NCBI RefSeq assembly: GCF_014842925.1
Contig: NZ_JACYXJ010000004.1
Span: forward strand, 124,001 to 188,000
Direction of reading: 5' to 3'
From: Roseibium polysiphoniae
GTDB lineage: Bacteria; Pseudomonadota; Alphaproteobacteria; Rhizobiales; Stappiaceae
DNA length: 64,000 bases
The position numbers were made by a program, and so were the translations under genes. The notes beneath the pieces were generated by a model that worked only from the letters and a program-made list of their open reading frames with translations, was not told the origin of the DNA and did not search any database. Below are positions 7,905-17,359 of the stretch, piece after piece (within the stretch, counting starts at the first letter, position 1; every line of letters starts with the position of its first letter).

Positions 7905-9913
7905 ATGCTCATGATCTGCTTGAGAACGATGGCGAGTTTTTCCGGGCGCAGCGGTTTGGTCAGGACCGGAAAGTCTATTTCCTTCTCCGGCGTCTCGAGA
8001 TTGCCCCAATCCGCGTAGCCTGTCATCAGTGCTATCCCGAGATCTGCGCGGCTGGAGCGGATTTCTCGGGCAAGGGCAAGACCGTTCATCTGGCCGGGCA
8101 TGACAATGTCGCTAAGTACTGCCCGAAGTTCAGGGAGCTCCGCTGCGAGAGATCTGGCGTCTTCCGCGCCCTCCGCCAAAAGAGCCGTGTAGCCGAGGTC
8201 GCGCACCTGCTCTGCGAGCACCTCCGCGATGTCAGCGTTGTCTTCAACGATCAGGAGAAGCTCGCCATCACCGAGTGGCAGTTCGTTTGAACCGTTTGCA
8301 TTATTGAACGTGGTGGCATCTGAAATCGGCAAGGCAGGGAGAAAAAGTCTGATCCTGGATCCGTTGCCTACCGTTGAAAGAACCTCGATGGCTCCGCCCG
8401 ATTGCCGCATGAAGCCATAGACCATAGACAGACCGAGGCCGCTTCCCGTTCCGAAGGTTTTGGTCGTAAAGAAAGGTTCGAAAATACGAAGCTTGGTGTC
8501 CTCGTCCATTCCGGCACCGGTATCGGAGACGTTGATACAGGCAAATTTTCCCGGCGTGACATCCAGGTCAGCCGCACGCCGCTCATCTATCTCTACCTCT
8601 TCGGACGAGATATGCAGCTCTCCGCCCTCAGGCATGGCATCACGGGCGTTGAACGCGAGATTGATCAGAGCCGTTTCCATCTGTGTCGGGTCTATCCGAG
8701 CTGCCACGTTCGGCGGACAATCGTCCACGACAAGTTGGACGGGAGGTGGAAGAGATCCCTGCAGCAGCGCGGAGACGTTTTCCAAAACGGTCGCAAGGGG
8801 CACGACCTGGGGATCGACCGGTCGGCCGCGGCTGAAGGCTAAAAGCCTTTGCGTCAGATCCGCTCCCCGCTGCGTTGCCTGCATCATCGGCGAGACACGT
8901 GCCTTCAAAGCCTCGGGCTGCAAAGGTCCCTCTTGCCGGCTGAGGCTCAACAGGTTGCCCATCAAAATTGTCAGCAGGTTGTTGAAATCATGGGCCAGGC
9001 CGCCGGTGAGTTTGCCCACAGCATCCATGCGCTGCGACTGCATCAACGTCGCTTCGCTGCGTTTTTGCTCGGTCGCGTCCAGGGACAACACGAACACGCC
9101 CAGCGTACGACCGTCCTTGGTCATGTCCGGGATCAGCGTTGACCGCATGGACACGGTCTCTCCGTCCGGACGTTTGCGAACATACTCGTAAGATACGGCA
9201 TTCCCGCGAAACGCATGTTCGATATGTGGTGCGATCTCCCGAAAGAGCGTTTCGCCAACGACTTCTGCAGCGGGGCGATTTGCGACCGAGGCGATGGAGT
9301 GCCCGAACCACTCCGCATAGCGCCGGTTGGCGAACCGAAAAATCGGGCCAGGTGCCATATACGCAATGAGTGCTGGGATATTGTCGGTCACCAATCGGAG
9401 CCAGTCTTCACTCTGGCGTAGGGCGCGCGTGCGCTCCTCAACGGTTCTTTCCAGTTTTTCCTGCAATTTGCGGTCTTTGGTGACGTCCGTATAGGTGGTC
9501 ACAAAACCTCCCTGGGGGAGAGGCGTACCGCTCACCGAAATAATCTGGCCGTTGGGTCTGACGCGCTCGAAGTAGTGGGATTCGAACAGCCGTGCCCGAT
9601 CGAGGCGGCGCTGGATCTTGCCGCTCGTGTCGCCCGGGCCATATTCTCCGCGTTCCGCATTGACGCGCAAAAACTCCTCCAGGTGAGTTCCGCGCTTGGC
9701 GAGCGCCTGCGGAAAGTCGAGCATCTCCCAAAGTCCCCTGTTCCAGGCGACAAGACGCAAGTCCTTGTCGAAAACAGAGAAACCCTGATTTACGTGGTCC
9801 AGCGCGGCCTGTAGCAGGTCGATCTGTGACTGTACGGTTGTGGTCTCCTCCATGGCCAAGACACTATTTCGGCTGTTCGCGATTGGCCAGAACCTTTCCT
9901 TTCTGCCGTGCAT
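7901..9913 (-). CDS. Hybrid sensor histidine kinase with PAS domains and C-terminal receiver
   Basis: A soluble-looking sensor kinase of about 670 aa with no clear membrane segment. In order: a PAS-like domain (about 35-140; [17 protein letters not shown]), a coiled linker, a second PAS domain (about 165-285), the phosphorylated His in [12 protein letters not shown] (about residue 308), an ATPase domain with [20 protein letters not shown] and [14 protein letters not shown], and a receiver with [13 protein letters not shown] and LSDIVMPG. The lack of membrane spans suggests it senses a cytoplasmic signal. The start is uncertain: ATG 9913 follows CAGGTG, while TTG 9931 and ATG 9853 are alternatives. 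It is divergent from the acyl-CoA synthetase operon and overlaps the regulator gene. Confidence 0.9.
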   Translation of the reverse strand: MHGRKERFWPIANSRNSVLAMEETTTVQSQIDLLQAALDHVNQGFSVFDKDLRLVAWNRGLWEMLDFPQALAKRGTHLEEFLRVNAERGEYGPGDTSGKIQRRLDRARLFESHYFERVRPNGQIISVSGTPLPQGGFVTTYTDVTKDRKLQEKLERTVEERTRALRQSEDWLRLVTDNIPALIAYMAPGPIFRFANRRYAEWFGHSIASVANRPAAEVVGETLFREIAPHIEHAFRGNAVSYEYVRKRPDGETVSMRSTLIPDMTKDGRTLGVFVLSLDATEQKRSEATLMQSQRMDAVGKLTGGLAHDFNNLLTILMGNLLSLSRQEGPLQPEALKARVSPMMQATQRGADLTQRLLAFSRGRPVDPQVVPLATVLENVSALLQGSLPPPVQLVVDDCPPNVAARIDPTQMETALINLAFNARDAMPEGGELHISSEEVEIDERRAADLDVTPGKFACINVSDTGAGMDEDTKLRIFEPFFTTKTFGTGSGLGLSMVYGFMRQSGGAIEVLSTVGNGSRIRLFLPALPISDATTFNNANGSNELPLGDGELLLIVEDNADIAEVLAEQVRDLGYTALLAEGAEDARSLAAELPELRAVLSDIVMPGQMNGLALAREIRSSRADLGIALMTGYADWGNLETPEKEIDFPVLTKPLRPEKLAIVLKQIMSI

Positions 9914-9923
9914 TGAGCGCACC

Positions 9924-10013
9924 TGAAACAATTCGTCACAATTGAAACATACTGCGGCAATGTCGCCGTCCTAGCCTTTCCTTCGGGCTCATCAGTCCAG
10001 TTGGCTGTTTCAA
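9924..10013. promoter_or_regulatory. Repeated TGAAACA boxes in the divergent promoter region
   Basis: TGAAACA occurs at 9924-9930 and again at 9943-9949 (19-nt period, about two helical turns), with the inverted copy TGTTTCA at 10006-10012. They lie in the short region between the kinase gene and the divergent acyl-CoA synthetase operon. OmpR-type regulators usually bind direct repeats, so these may be sites of the regulator encoded at 7167-7904. The first copy lies next to the possible kinase start codons. Confidence 0.35.
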
Positions 10014-10116
10014 TAAAACAAAAAGGCCTTGAACGGCGTGGCCAATGGGTTGTTTGATGGGTTCATAAAATTCGACCCCGGCAAACGGGGCGAACCTAAA
10101 AGGGATGGAACACGCT

Positions 10117-12102
10117 ATGGCAGGGTTGGCCGACGTCGCTTCGCGCGGCGAGGACACCTTTCCGAAGATTCTGCTGCGCAACGCGCGGGACTTCGGAACC
10201 CGGACAGCTTTTCGGGAAAAGGATTTCGGGATCTGGCAAAGCTGGACCTGGGCAGATGTTCTCGATGAAATTCGGAGCTTGTCACTTGGTTTGAAAGAGC
10301 TTGGGCTCGCCAAGGGTGACAAGGTTGCCATCGTCGGCTCCAACCGTCCCAGGCTCTACTGGTCCATGGTCGCAGCTCAGGCGGTGGGCGCCGTGCCGGT
10401 GCCTGTCTATGCTGATTCCGTTGCCGAAGAGATGGCCTTCGTTCTTGGTCATGCCGAGGTTCGGTTCGCAGTCGTGCAAGACCAGGAACAGGTCGACAAG
10501 CTTCAGTCGATGACGGATGAGGTGCCGAGCCTGACCGAAATCGTCTACGACGAGCCGCGCGGATTGCGTGACTATGACCATAGCCATCTTCATCACTTCG
10601 AGACTGTGCAGGAACGCGGCCGCGCTGTGCTCGCGGCCCATGAGAATGCCGCTGATGCCTGGGTGGAAGGGTTCTCTGACGCCACGGGCTCCGACATCGC
10701 CGTGATGCTGTACACGTCGGGAACGACGGGCAGGCCGAAGGGCGTCATGCTGTCCTTCGACAACCTCGTGATTTCGGCTCGTAACGGAAACCGCTTCGAT
10801 AATCTTGATGAGACCGAGGAGGTCTTGGCGTATCTGCCGATGGCGTGGATCGGCGATCATGTCTTTTCCCTGGCGCAGGCCTTCACCGCAGCCTATTGCG
10901 TGAACTGCCCGGAAAGCATGGATACGATCGACGTCGACCGCCTGGAAATTGCGCCGACCTATTTCTTTGCGCCGCCACGCGTCTTTGAGAACATGCTGAC
11001 GTCCATCCTTGTCCGAATGGAGGATGCTGGAACCAGCAAGAAAAAGATGTTCGACGTCTTTATGGGGGTGGCCAAGCGCGTCGGCGAAAGGATCCTTAAT
11101 GGGGAACAAGTCTCCCTGAAGGACAGAGTTTTGTATGGTCTGGGTGAATTCTTTGTCTACGGGCCACTGAAGAACCGCATGGGTCTAACGCGCCTTAAGG
11201 TCGGCTATACCGCCGGTGAGGCGATCGGCCCGGAGATCTTCCAGTTCTACAGGTCGCTCGGCTTGAACCTGAAGCAGCTCTACGGTCAGACAGAGGCCAG
11301 CGTCTACATCACACTTCAGCCTGATGGGGAAATTTTCGGAGATACGGTTGGCAAGCCAGCGCCGGATGTTGAACTCAAGATCGCTGAAAGCGGCGAGGTT
11401 CTATATCGTTCGCCGGGCGTTTTCGTCGGCTATTTCAAGAATGACGAGGCGACCCGCTCTACCAAGACGGAAGAAGGCTGGGTCCACACGGGCGATGCCG
11501 GCTTCATCACCGACAACGGACATCTGAAGATCATCGACCGGGCTAAGGACGTCGGAAAGCTGACCGACGGGGCCCTGTTCGCGCCCAAGTATATCGAGAA
11601 CAAGCTGAAGTTCTTCCCCAACATCAAAGAGGCGGTTGCCTTTGGCAACGAGCGCGAAAAGGTTGGCGTGTTCATCAACATCGATTTGACTTCGGTCGGC
11701 TCGTGGGCGGAACGGAACAACGTCAATTACGCCAGTTATCAGGAACTGGCTGCTCATCCCGATGTCTATGAGATGATCGAAAGCCATGTAGACCAGGTCA
11801 ACCGGGACCTGGCGAGCGAGCCAATGATGGCCGGCGCGCAGATTCAGCGTTTTCTGATCCTGCATAAGGAACTCGACGCGGATGACGGCGAACTGACGCG
11901 GACGCAAAAGGTGCGGCGAACCTTCATTTCCGACCGGTATGGGGCTTTGATCGAGGCGCTCTACGACGGTTCGAAAGAGAAATACGTCAAAACGGAAGTG
12001 ACCTTCGAGGACGGACGCACGGGGGCTATTGAAGCCACGGTAGAGATCCGGGACATGACGCCTCACTCTCTTGGTGCAGCCCATCAGGAGGCGGCAGAAT
12101 GA
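10117..12102 (+). CDS. AMP-binding long-chain acyl-CoA synthetase-like protein
   Basis: An adenylate-forming ligase (661 aa) that would activate a carboxylic acid with ATP and join it to CoA in the cytoplasm. It shows the P-loop YTSGTTGRPKG at about residue 199, the LKQLYGQTEASVYITLQPDG segment, the hinge-like EEGWVHTGDAGFITDNGHLK and the IIDRAKDV motif. Length and order match the FadD/ACSL branch, but the chain length of the substrate cannot be told. ATG 10117 is chosen because AAAAGGGA lies about 11 nt before it, whereas the same sequence abuts ATG 10105 directly. It heads the ABC operon and overlaps the ATPase gene by 4 nt. Confidence 0.9.
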   Translation: MAGLADVASRGEDTFPKILLRNARDFGTRTAFREKDFGIWQSWTWADVLDEIRSLSLGLKELGLAKGDKVAIVGSNRPRLYWSMVAAQAVGAVPVPVYADSVAEEMAFVLGHAEVRFAVVQDQEQVDKLQSMTDEVPSLTEIVYDEPRGLRDYDHSHLHHFETVQERGRAVLAAHENAADAWVEGFSDATGSDIAVMLYTSGTTGRPKGVMLSFDNLVISARNGNRFDNLDETEEVLAYLPMAWIGDHVFSLAQAFTAAYCVNCPESMDTIDVDRLEIAPTYFFAPPRVFENMLTSILVRMEDAGTSKKKMFDVFMGVAKRVGERILNGEQVSLKDRVLYGLGEFFVYGPLKNRMGLTRLKVGYTAGEAIGPEIFQFYRSLGLNLKQLYGQTEASVYITLQPDGEIFGDTVGKPAPDVELKIAESGEVLYRSPGVFVGYFKNDEATRSTKTEEGWVHTGDAGFITDNGHLKIIDRAKDVGKLTDGALFAPKYIENKLKFFPNIKEAVAFGNEREKVGVFINIDLTSVGSWAERNNVNYASYQELAAHPDVYEMIESHVDQVNRDLASEPMMAGAQIQRFLILHKELDADDGELTRTQKVRRTFISDRYGALIEALYDGSKEKYVKTEVTFEDGRTGAIEATVEIRDMTPHSLGAAHQEAAE

Positions 12103-12920
12103 ACGCTATCATAAGCAACAATGAATTGCCGCAAGATGACTTCGCTGTGGAACGGGAAGACCTCCTGAGAGTCGACAATGTCTCGCTGTCCTTTGGCGGT
12201 GTCAAAGCGATCACCAACATCTCGTTCGACATCAAGAAGGGCGAGATCCGCGCGATCATTGGGCCCAACGGGGCCGGCAAGACCTCGATGTTGAACGTCA
12301 TCAACGGCTTCTATCATCCTCAGGAAGGGACGATCACCTGGCAGGGCAAGGTGCGCCGGAAAATGAAGCCCTATGAAGCTGCCAGCCAGGGTATCGCCCG
12401 CACCTTTCAGAATGTGGCGCTTTTCAAGGGCATGACGACACTCGACAACATCATGTCCGGTCGGTCTCTCAAGATGCGCAAGAACTTCTTCCTGCAAATG
12501 GCCTGGATAGGGCCGGCGCGGACTGAAGAGATCGAACATCGGAAAAAGGTCGAGGAAATCATCGACTTTCTCGAGATCGAAGCGATCCGCAAGACGCCGG
12601 TCGGCAGATTGCCTTATGGCCTGCAAAAGCGCGTCGAACTCGGCCGAGCCCTCGCCATGGAGCCTGATCTACTGCTTCTCGATGAGCCCATGGCCGGCAT
12701 GAACCTCGAGGAAAAGGAGGACATGAGTCGCTTCATTCTCGACGTGAATCAGGAATTTGGCACCACGATCGCCCTGATCGAACATGATATGGGCGTCGTC
12801 ATGGATCTCTCTGACCGGGTAGTCGTCCTCGATTATGGCAAGAAGATCGCTGACGGGGCACCCGGAGACGTTCAGGCAAGCCAGGCTGTGATCGACGCTT
12901 ATCTCGGCGTGAGCCACTGA
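12099..12920 (+). CDS. ABC transporter ATP-binding protein, LivG-like
   Basis: A 273-aa ATPase of the branched-chain amino acid/amide (HAAT) ABC family. Walker A GPNGAGKT is at about 55-62, the Q-loop region is IARTFQNVALF, the signature is PYGLQKRVELGRAL, Walker B is LLLLDEPMAGMN, and the switch His is in LIEHDMGVVMDLSDRVVVL. The segment DYGKKIADGAPGDVQ is typical of LivG. It overlaps the preceding ligase gene by ATGA and is followed 12 nt later by the permease. Because acyl-CoA ligases flank the transporter, the cargo is more likely an organic or fatty acid than leucine. Confidence 0.92.
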   Translation: MNAIISNNELPQDDFAVEREDLLRVDNVSLSFGGVKAITNISFDIKKGEIRAIIGPNGAGKTSMLNVINGFYHPQEGTITWQGKVRRKMKPYEAASQGIARTFQNVALFKGMTTLDNIMSGRSLKMRKNFFLQMAWIGPARTEEIEHRKKVEEIIDFLEIEAIRKTPVGRLPYGLQKRVELGRALAMEPDLLLLDEPMAGMNLEEKEDMSRFILDVNQEFGTTIALIEHDMGVVMDLSDRVVVLDYGKKIADGAPGDVQASQAVIDAYLGVSH

Positions 12921-12932
12921 GGGGAACCAGAG

Positions 12933-13886
12933 ATGCTCTACGATATTTTCATTGACCCCTTCGTCCAGATGGTCGAGATGCCCGACTTTTTCCTGCAGGT
13001 CTTGTGGGAAGGGTTTGTGGCGGGGATCCTTTATGCGCTGATCGCGCTCGGCTTTGTTTTGATTTTCAAGGCCTCAGGTGTCTTCAATTTTGCGCAGGGC
13101 ATCATGGTGGTGTTTGCGGGTCTGACGCTCGTGGGGCTTCATGAGAACGGCGTTCCAGCTTTCCTCGCGCTGATCCTAACCATCGGCGTCATGGGCGTTC
13201 TGGCCTATGGTATCGAACGTGTGGTCATGCGCCCCCTGGTCAATCAGCCGGATATCATCTTGCTGATGGCGACCATTGGGCTGACTTACTTCCTGATCGG
13301 CTTTGGAGAATTCGTCTTTGGCGGGGAGCCGAAGCGCATGATCGCCGAGGAATTGGGCCTGCCGACCGGCTCTACCGCTTTCGAGATGGGTGAACGTGGT
13401 CTGGTCATCCTGCAGCACATTGATATCGCAGCAGCCGTGATCGCGATCATCATGGTGACTGCGCTTGGCATTTTCTTCAACAAAACGCGGATCGGCCGGG
13501 CGCTTCGTGCCGTTGCGGATGACCACCAGGCGGCGCTGTCCGTCGGGATTTCACTCAATCAGATCTGGGCAATCGTGTGGTTTGCAGCGGGTCTTGTTGC
13601 CTTGGCGACGGGCATCATGTGGGGCGCGCGTTCGGACGTTTCCTTTGCGCTGGAGATCGTCGCATTCAAGGCGTTGCCGGTCCTCATCCTTGGCGGCTTT
13701 ACGTCGATTCCAGGCGCGATTATCGGCGGATTGATCATCGGCTTCGGAGAGAAGATCGGTGAGATCTACTGGGGCGGCCTCGTCGGTGGCGGGATTGAAT
13801 CCTGGCTCGCTTATATCATCGCCCTCATCTTCCTCTTGTTCCGTCCGCAGGGTCTCTTCGGCGAAAAAATCATCGAGCGGGTGTAA
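12933..13886 (+). CDS. ABC transporter permease, LivH-like
   Basis: An integral membrane permease of 317 aa with about eight hydrophobic segments. LivH-type features are ALGFVLIFKASGVFNFAQG near the N-terminus, the cytoplasmic loop TRIGRALRAVADDHQAA that contacts the ATPase, and the C-terminal ALPVLILGGFTSIPGAIIGG. The ribosome binding site GAGGGGAA lies just before the ATG, within the gap to livG. It forms the channel together with the LivM-like protein two bases downstream. Confidence 0.92.
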   Translation: MLYDIFIDPFVQMVEMPDFFLQVLWEGFVAGILYALIALGFVLIFKASGVFNFAQGIMVVFAGLTLVGLHENGVPAFLALILTIGVMGVLAYGIERVVMRPLVNQPDIILLMATIGLTYFLIGFGEFVFGGEPKRMIAEELGLPTGSTAFEMGERGLVILQHIDIAAAVIAIIMVTALGIFFNKTRIGRALRAVADDHQAALSVGISLNQIWAIVWFAAGLVALATGIMWGARSDVSFALEIVAFKALPVLILGGFTSIPGAIIGGLIIGFGEKIGEIYWGGLVGGGIESWLAYIIALIFLLFRPQGLFGEKIIERV

Positions 13887-13888
13887 TC

Positions 13889-14965
13889 ATGTTTTATCGC
13901 GAAGCTGGCCAGTTCAAGACAAGCTATGAGGCGGATCAGTCGCTCTTTCCAATTCGGCAGGACCGGATCGGTCTGGCTGTCATCTTGCTCGTCGCCTTTA
14001 TCGTCATTCCACTGACCGCGAACGACTTCTTCCTGACGTCCATCATGATCCCGTTCCTGGTGTTTTCACTGGCGGCGATCGGTCTCAATGTGCTCACCGG
14101 ATTTGCTGGTCAGCTGTCGCTCGGGTCGGGCGCATTCATGGGCGTTGGTGCCTATGCGGCTTATAAGCTGACCAGCATCTTTCCGGACGTGAATGTCATT
14201 TTTCTGGTTCTGGTCTCTGGCGTGTTTTCCGCCGGTGTCGGTGCGATCTTCGGGTTGCCCAGTTTGAGGATCAAAGGCCTCTATCTGGCTGTTACCACTC
14301 TTGCAGCGCAGTTCTTTCTCGAGTGGTGCTTCATCCGGATCCCCTGGCTTTACAATTACAATGCATCAGGGGCGATCGAGATACCGAAACGTGAGATGTT
14401 CGGGGTGACGATTTCGGGCGCGGAAGCCACGCCGATCGCACGTTACTTCGTGGTGCTGGTCATTACGGTGCTGATCGCAGGATTGATCGCAAATGTGATG
14501 CGTGGGCGGATCGGACGGTCCTGGATGATGATCCGCGATATGGACATCGCTGCCGAACTGATGGGGATCAGACCGCTTCAGACCAAGCTTTTGGCCTTTG
14601 CCGTTTCGTCCTACATCTGTGGTGTTGCGGGGGCGATGATGGTGTTCTTCTGGCTGAACGCTGCTGAGCCATCATCCTACTCCATCACCCTGTCGTTCCA
14701 GATCCTGTTCATGGTCATCCTGGGCGGCCTTGGCAGTATCGCGGGGTCCTTTATGGGCGCGGCCTTTATCTGGATCCTGCCTGTGTTCCTGAAATTTGTG
14801 CCGGGTGCGATTGGCATCGAGATCGGGGCCGAGACTGTTGAGCATCTGACTTTCATGATCGTCGGTGCCCTGATCATCTTCTTTCTGATCGTTGAGCCGC
14901 ATGGTTTTGCGCGGCTCTGGCAAATCGGGAAGCAAAAGCTTCGAGTGTGGCCTTTCCCTTACTAG
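13889..14965 (+). CDS. ABC transporter permease, LivM-like
   Basis: The second permease (358 aa) with about ten hydrophobic segments. LivM-type motifs are GLNVLTGFAGQLSLGSGAFMG, GLPSLRIKGLYLAVTTLA, the ATPase-contact loop RSWMMIRDMDIAAELMGI and the C-terminal VILGGLGSIAGSFMGAAFI. It starts 2 nt after livH ends. The C-terminal tail is short, so no ATPase domain is fused, consistent with the separate ATPase genes around it. Confidence 0.92.
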   Translation: MFYREAGQFKTSYEADQSLFPIRQDRIGLAVILLVAFIVIPLTANDFFLTSIMIPFLVFSLAAIGLNVLTGFAGQLSLGSGAFMGVGAYAAYKLTSIFPDVNVIFLVLVSGVFSAGVGAIFGLPSLRIKGLYLAVTTLAAQFFLEWCFIRIPWLYNYNASGAIEIPKREMFGVTISGAEATPIARYFVVLVITVLIAGLIANVMRGRIGRSWMMIRDMDIAAELMGIRPLQTKLLAFAVSSYICGVAGAMMVFFWLNAAEPSSYSITLSFQILFMVILGGLGSIAGSFMGAAFIWILPVFLKFVPGAIGIEIGAETVEHLTFMIVGALIIFFLIVEPHGFARLWQIGKQKLRVWPFPY

Positions 14966-15074
14966 GCAGCCGCGCTCTGACAACGCCATCTGGACTTCGA
15001 ACCTGTCCGGGGAGGAATGGCGAAACCGGTTCGGCAGTCGCAATCTCAATCAGCGACTGCAAGGGAGGAAATGG

Positions 15075-16403
15075 ATGAAGAACTTCAAGCAATTTGCGAT
15101 TGGCTCGGCCGTCGCACTTGCCATCGGGGCATCCGGATACGTCGCGGAAGCCGCTGCAGAGGATGGCAACTATGTGCCGCTCCTGACCTATCGGACCGGA
15201 CCGTACGCCGGATCCGGCATTCACATCGCCAACGGCATGAATGATTACCTTCAGATGCTCAATGAGCGTGATGGCGGTATCGGCGGCGTGAAGATCGTGA
15301 TCGAGGAGTGCGAGACCGGCTACAACGCTCAAAAAGGCGTTGAATGTTACGAGGCAACCAAAGGCAAGAATGCCGTTGTCTACAATCCCTATTCGACCGG
15401 GATTACACTGCAGCTGATCCCGAAGGCAGCTGTCGACAAGATCCCTGTTCTGTCCATGGGGTATGGCCTCTCAGCTGCGGCTGATGGCAACACGTTCCCA
15501 TGGGTCTTCAATGTTCCTGACACCTATTGGGATGGTGCTTCCGTTGCCATCAAATACATCGGTGAGCAGGAAGGCGGCCTCGAGAACCTCAAAGGCAAGA
15601 AGATCGGTTACATCTTCCTGGACGCAGGCTATGGCCGTGAGCCGATCCCGTTGTTCGAGCAGATGGCTGAAAAATTCGGCTTCGAGTTGGTCAAATACGC
15701 GGTTCCGGGCAAGGAAATGCAGAACCAGTCTTCTCAGTGGCTGAATGTTCGCCGTGACCGCCCAGACTACATGATCATGTGGGGCTGGGGTGCGATGAGC
15801 CCGACTGCAATCAAGGAAGCCGTCAAGATCCGCTATCCGATGGACAAGTTCATTGGTGTCTGGTGGTCGGCTGGAGATGATGACGCTGCTGCTGGCGGCG
15901 AGGGTGCCAAGGGCTACAAGGCAATGAACTTCTCCGGAGTGGGCAGCGACTATCCGGCTATCCAGGACATCAAGAAGCTTGTCGTCGATGCCGGTAAGTC
16001 TCAGACGGATCCGGAGAGCATTGGCTCAACGCTTTACAACCGCGGTGTCTTGAACTCGGTCATCATTGCTGAAGGCATTCGTGCCGCGCAGCAGCTGACC
16101 GGAAAGAAAGTCATCACCGGCGAAGACATGCGCGCGGGCCTGGAGACGCTTGATCTCACCAATGAACGTTTGGCCGAACTTGGTCTGACCGGCTTTGCTC
16201 ATCCAATGAAGGTGACCTGTGAAGACCATGCGGGCAGCCACCCTGTCTTTATTCAACAGTGGGATGGAGAAAAGTGGGCTGTTGCCAGTGGTTGGATCGA
16301 GCCAATGAAGGACCTGGTTCGCCCACTGCTGGAAGCAGCGGCAAAGGACTACGCTGAAAAGAATGCACCGTGGCCAAAGCGCACGGAAGCCTGCCCGAAC
16401 TGA
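15075..16403 (+). CDS. ABC transporter substrate-binding protein, LivJ/Peripla_BP_6-like
   Basis: A 442-aa periplasmic binding protein. The frame is open from 14892, but the real start is ATG 15075: AAGGGAGGAA lies 4 nt upstream and a signal peptide (MKNFKQFAIGSAVALAIGAS...EAAAED) begins there. The body has the two-lobed type I fold hallmarks such as YRTGPYAGSGIHIANGMNDY and LKGKKIGYIFLDAGYGREPI. It is longer than a typical 370-aa LivJ, in line with the subgroup found beside acyl-CoA ligases. Tandem stem-loops follow its stop codon, suggesting it is expressed above the other operon members. Confidence 0.9.
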   Translation: MKNFKQFAIGSAVALAIGASGYVAEAAAEDGNYVPLLTYRTGPYAGSGIHIANGMNDYLQMLNERDGGIGGVKIVIEECETGYNAQKGVECYEATKGKNAVVYNPYSTGITLQLIPKAAVDKIPVLSMGYGLSAAADGNTFPWVFNVPDTYWDGASVAIKYIGEQEGGLENLKGKKIGYIFLDAGYGREPIPLFEQMAEKFGFELVKYAVPGKEMQNQSSQWLNVRRDRPDYMIMWGWGAMSPTAIKEAVKIRYPMDKFIGVWWSAGDDDAAAGGEGAKGYKAMNFSGVGSDYPAIQDIKKLVVDAGKSQTDPESIGSTLYNRGVLNSVIIAEGIRAAQQLTGKKVITGEDMRAGLETLDLTNERLAELGLTGFAHPMKVTCEDHAGSHPVFIQQWDGEKWAVASGWIEPMKDLVRPLLEAAAKDYAEKNAPWPKRTEACPN

Positions 16404-16414
16404 TCGGTCAGCAC

Positions 16415-16456
16415 GGCCCGTTTCGGGCCAACTGTCCCGCCGCATGTTGCGGCGGG
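16415..16456 (+). promoter_or_regulatory. Tandem stem-loops after the binding-protein gene
   Basis: Two hairpins follow each other: GGCCCG-TTT-CGGGCC (16415-16429) and CCCGCCGCA-TGT-TGCGGCGGG (16436-16456). Neither has a proper T-run, so they probably stabilise the upstream mRNA or cause partial termination before the livF-like gene. Confidence 0.6.
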
Positions 16457-16479
16457 GCTCTTTCCGGAGTGATTTGAGA

Positions 16480-17337
16480 ATGACGATCCAAGCGATGACC
16501 AAGCCCAACGACGCACAGACCGTCGACGCGGGCGCAGAAACGATCCTGTCGGTGAACAACATCGAGGTGATCTACGACCACGTCATCCTTGTCTTGAAGG
16601 GTGTCTCCCTGACCATACCGAAAGGTGGCATCGTCGCCCTTCTCGGTGCGAACGGCGCTGGCAAAACCACGACATTGAAAGCGGTGTCCAACCTGCTGCG
16701 CGCCGAACGTGGTGAAGTCACCAAGGGAAAGATCCTTTTCGACGGCGATGAGGTTCAATCACTGTCACCCAATGAGCTTGTACGCCGCGGATGCATACAG
16801 GTCATGGAAGGGCGGCATTGCTTCGGCCATCTTTCGATCGAGGAGAACCTTCTCACCGGCGCTTACACACGCAAGGACGGCGCAGCGGCAGTGCGTGCGG
16901 ATCTCGAGATGGTCTACAATTATTTCCCGCGCTTGCGAGAGCGCAGGCAGAGCCAGGCAGGCTACACGTCGGGCGGTGAGCAGCAGATGTGCGCCATTGG
17001 CCGCGCCCTGATGAGCCGGCCGAAAATGATCCTTCTCGACGAACCGTCAATGGGTCTGGCACCGCAGCTCGTTGAGGAAATCTTCGAGATCGTCAAACAG
17101 CTAAATGACAACGAGGGCGTGTCGTTTTTGCTGGCCGAGCAAAACACCAATGTTGCCCTGAGATACGCGACCTACGGGTACATCATGGAATCCGGGCGTA
17201 TCGTTCTTGATGGGGATGCCAAGGCACTCCGTGAGAACGAGGACGTCAAGGAGTTCTACCTGGGGGTCGGCGGCGAGGGGCGGAAGTCTTTCAAGAACGT
17301 CAAGCATTACAAGAGAAGGAAGCGCTGGCTGGCCTAG
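16480..17337 (+). CDS. ABC transporter ATP-binding protein, LivF-like
   Basis: The second ATPase (285 aa) of the HAAT transporter. It shows Walker A LLGANGAGKTTTLKAVSNLL, the signature YTSGGEQQMCAIGRAL, Walker B MILLDEPSMGLAP and LLAEQNTNVALRYATYGYIM, all close to LivF. Residues before ILSVNNIEVIYD are unstructured. ATG 16480 is chosen over the longer frame (from 16363, inside the binding-protein gene) and over ATG 16495; the local ribosome binding site is weak. The C-terminus is longer than usual and basic (GRKSFKNVKHYKRRKRW), a tail also seen in orthologues next to phenylacetate-CoA-ligase-like genes, as far as I recall. Confidence 0.9.
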   Translation: MTIQAMTKPNDAQTVDAGAETILSVNNIEVIYDHVILVLKGVSLTIPKGGIVALLGANGAGKTTTLKAVSNLLRAERGEVTKGKILFDGDEVQSLSPNELVRRGCIQVMEGRHCFGHLSIEENLLTGAYTRKDGAAAVRADLEMVYNYFPRLRERRQSQAGYTSGGEQQMCAIGRALMSRPKMILLDEPSMGLAPQLVEEIFEIVKQLNDNEGVSFLLAEQNTNVALRYATYGYIMESGRIVLDGDAKALRENEDVKEFYLGVGGEGRKSFKNVKHYKRRKRWLA

Positions 17338-17359
17338 TCCTGCAACGCGGAGACCGATC

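Noticed and set aside
14892-15074. N-terminal extension of the ABC binding protein
   Set aside because: The signal peptide and strong ribosome binding site put the start at 15075.
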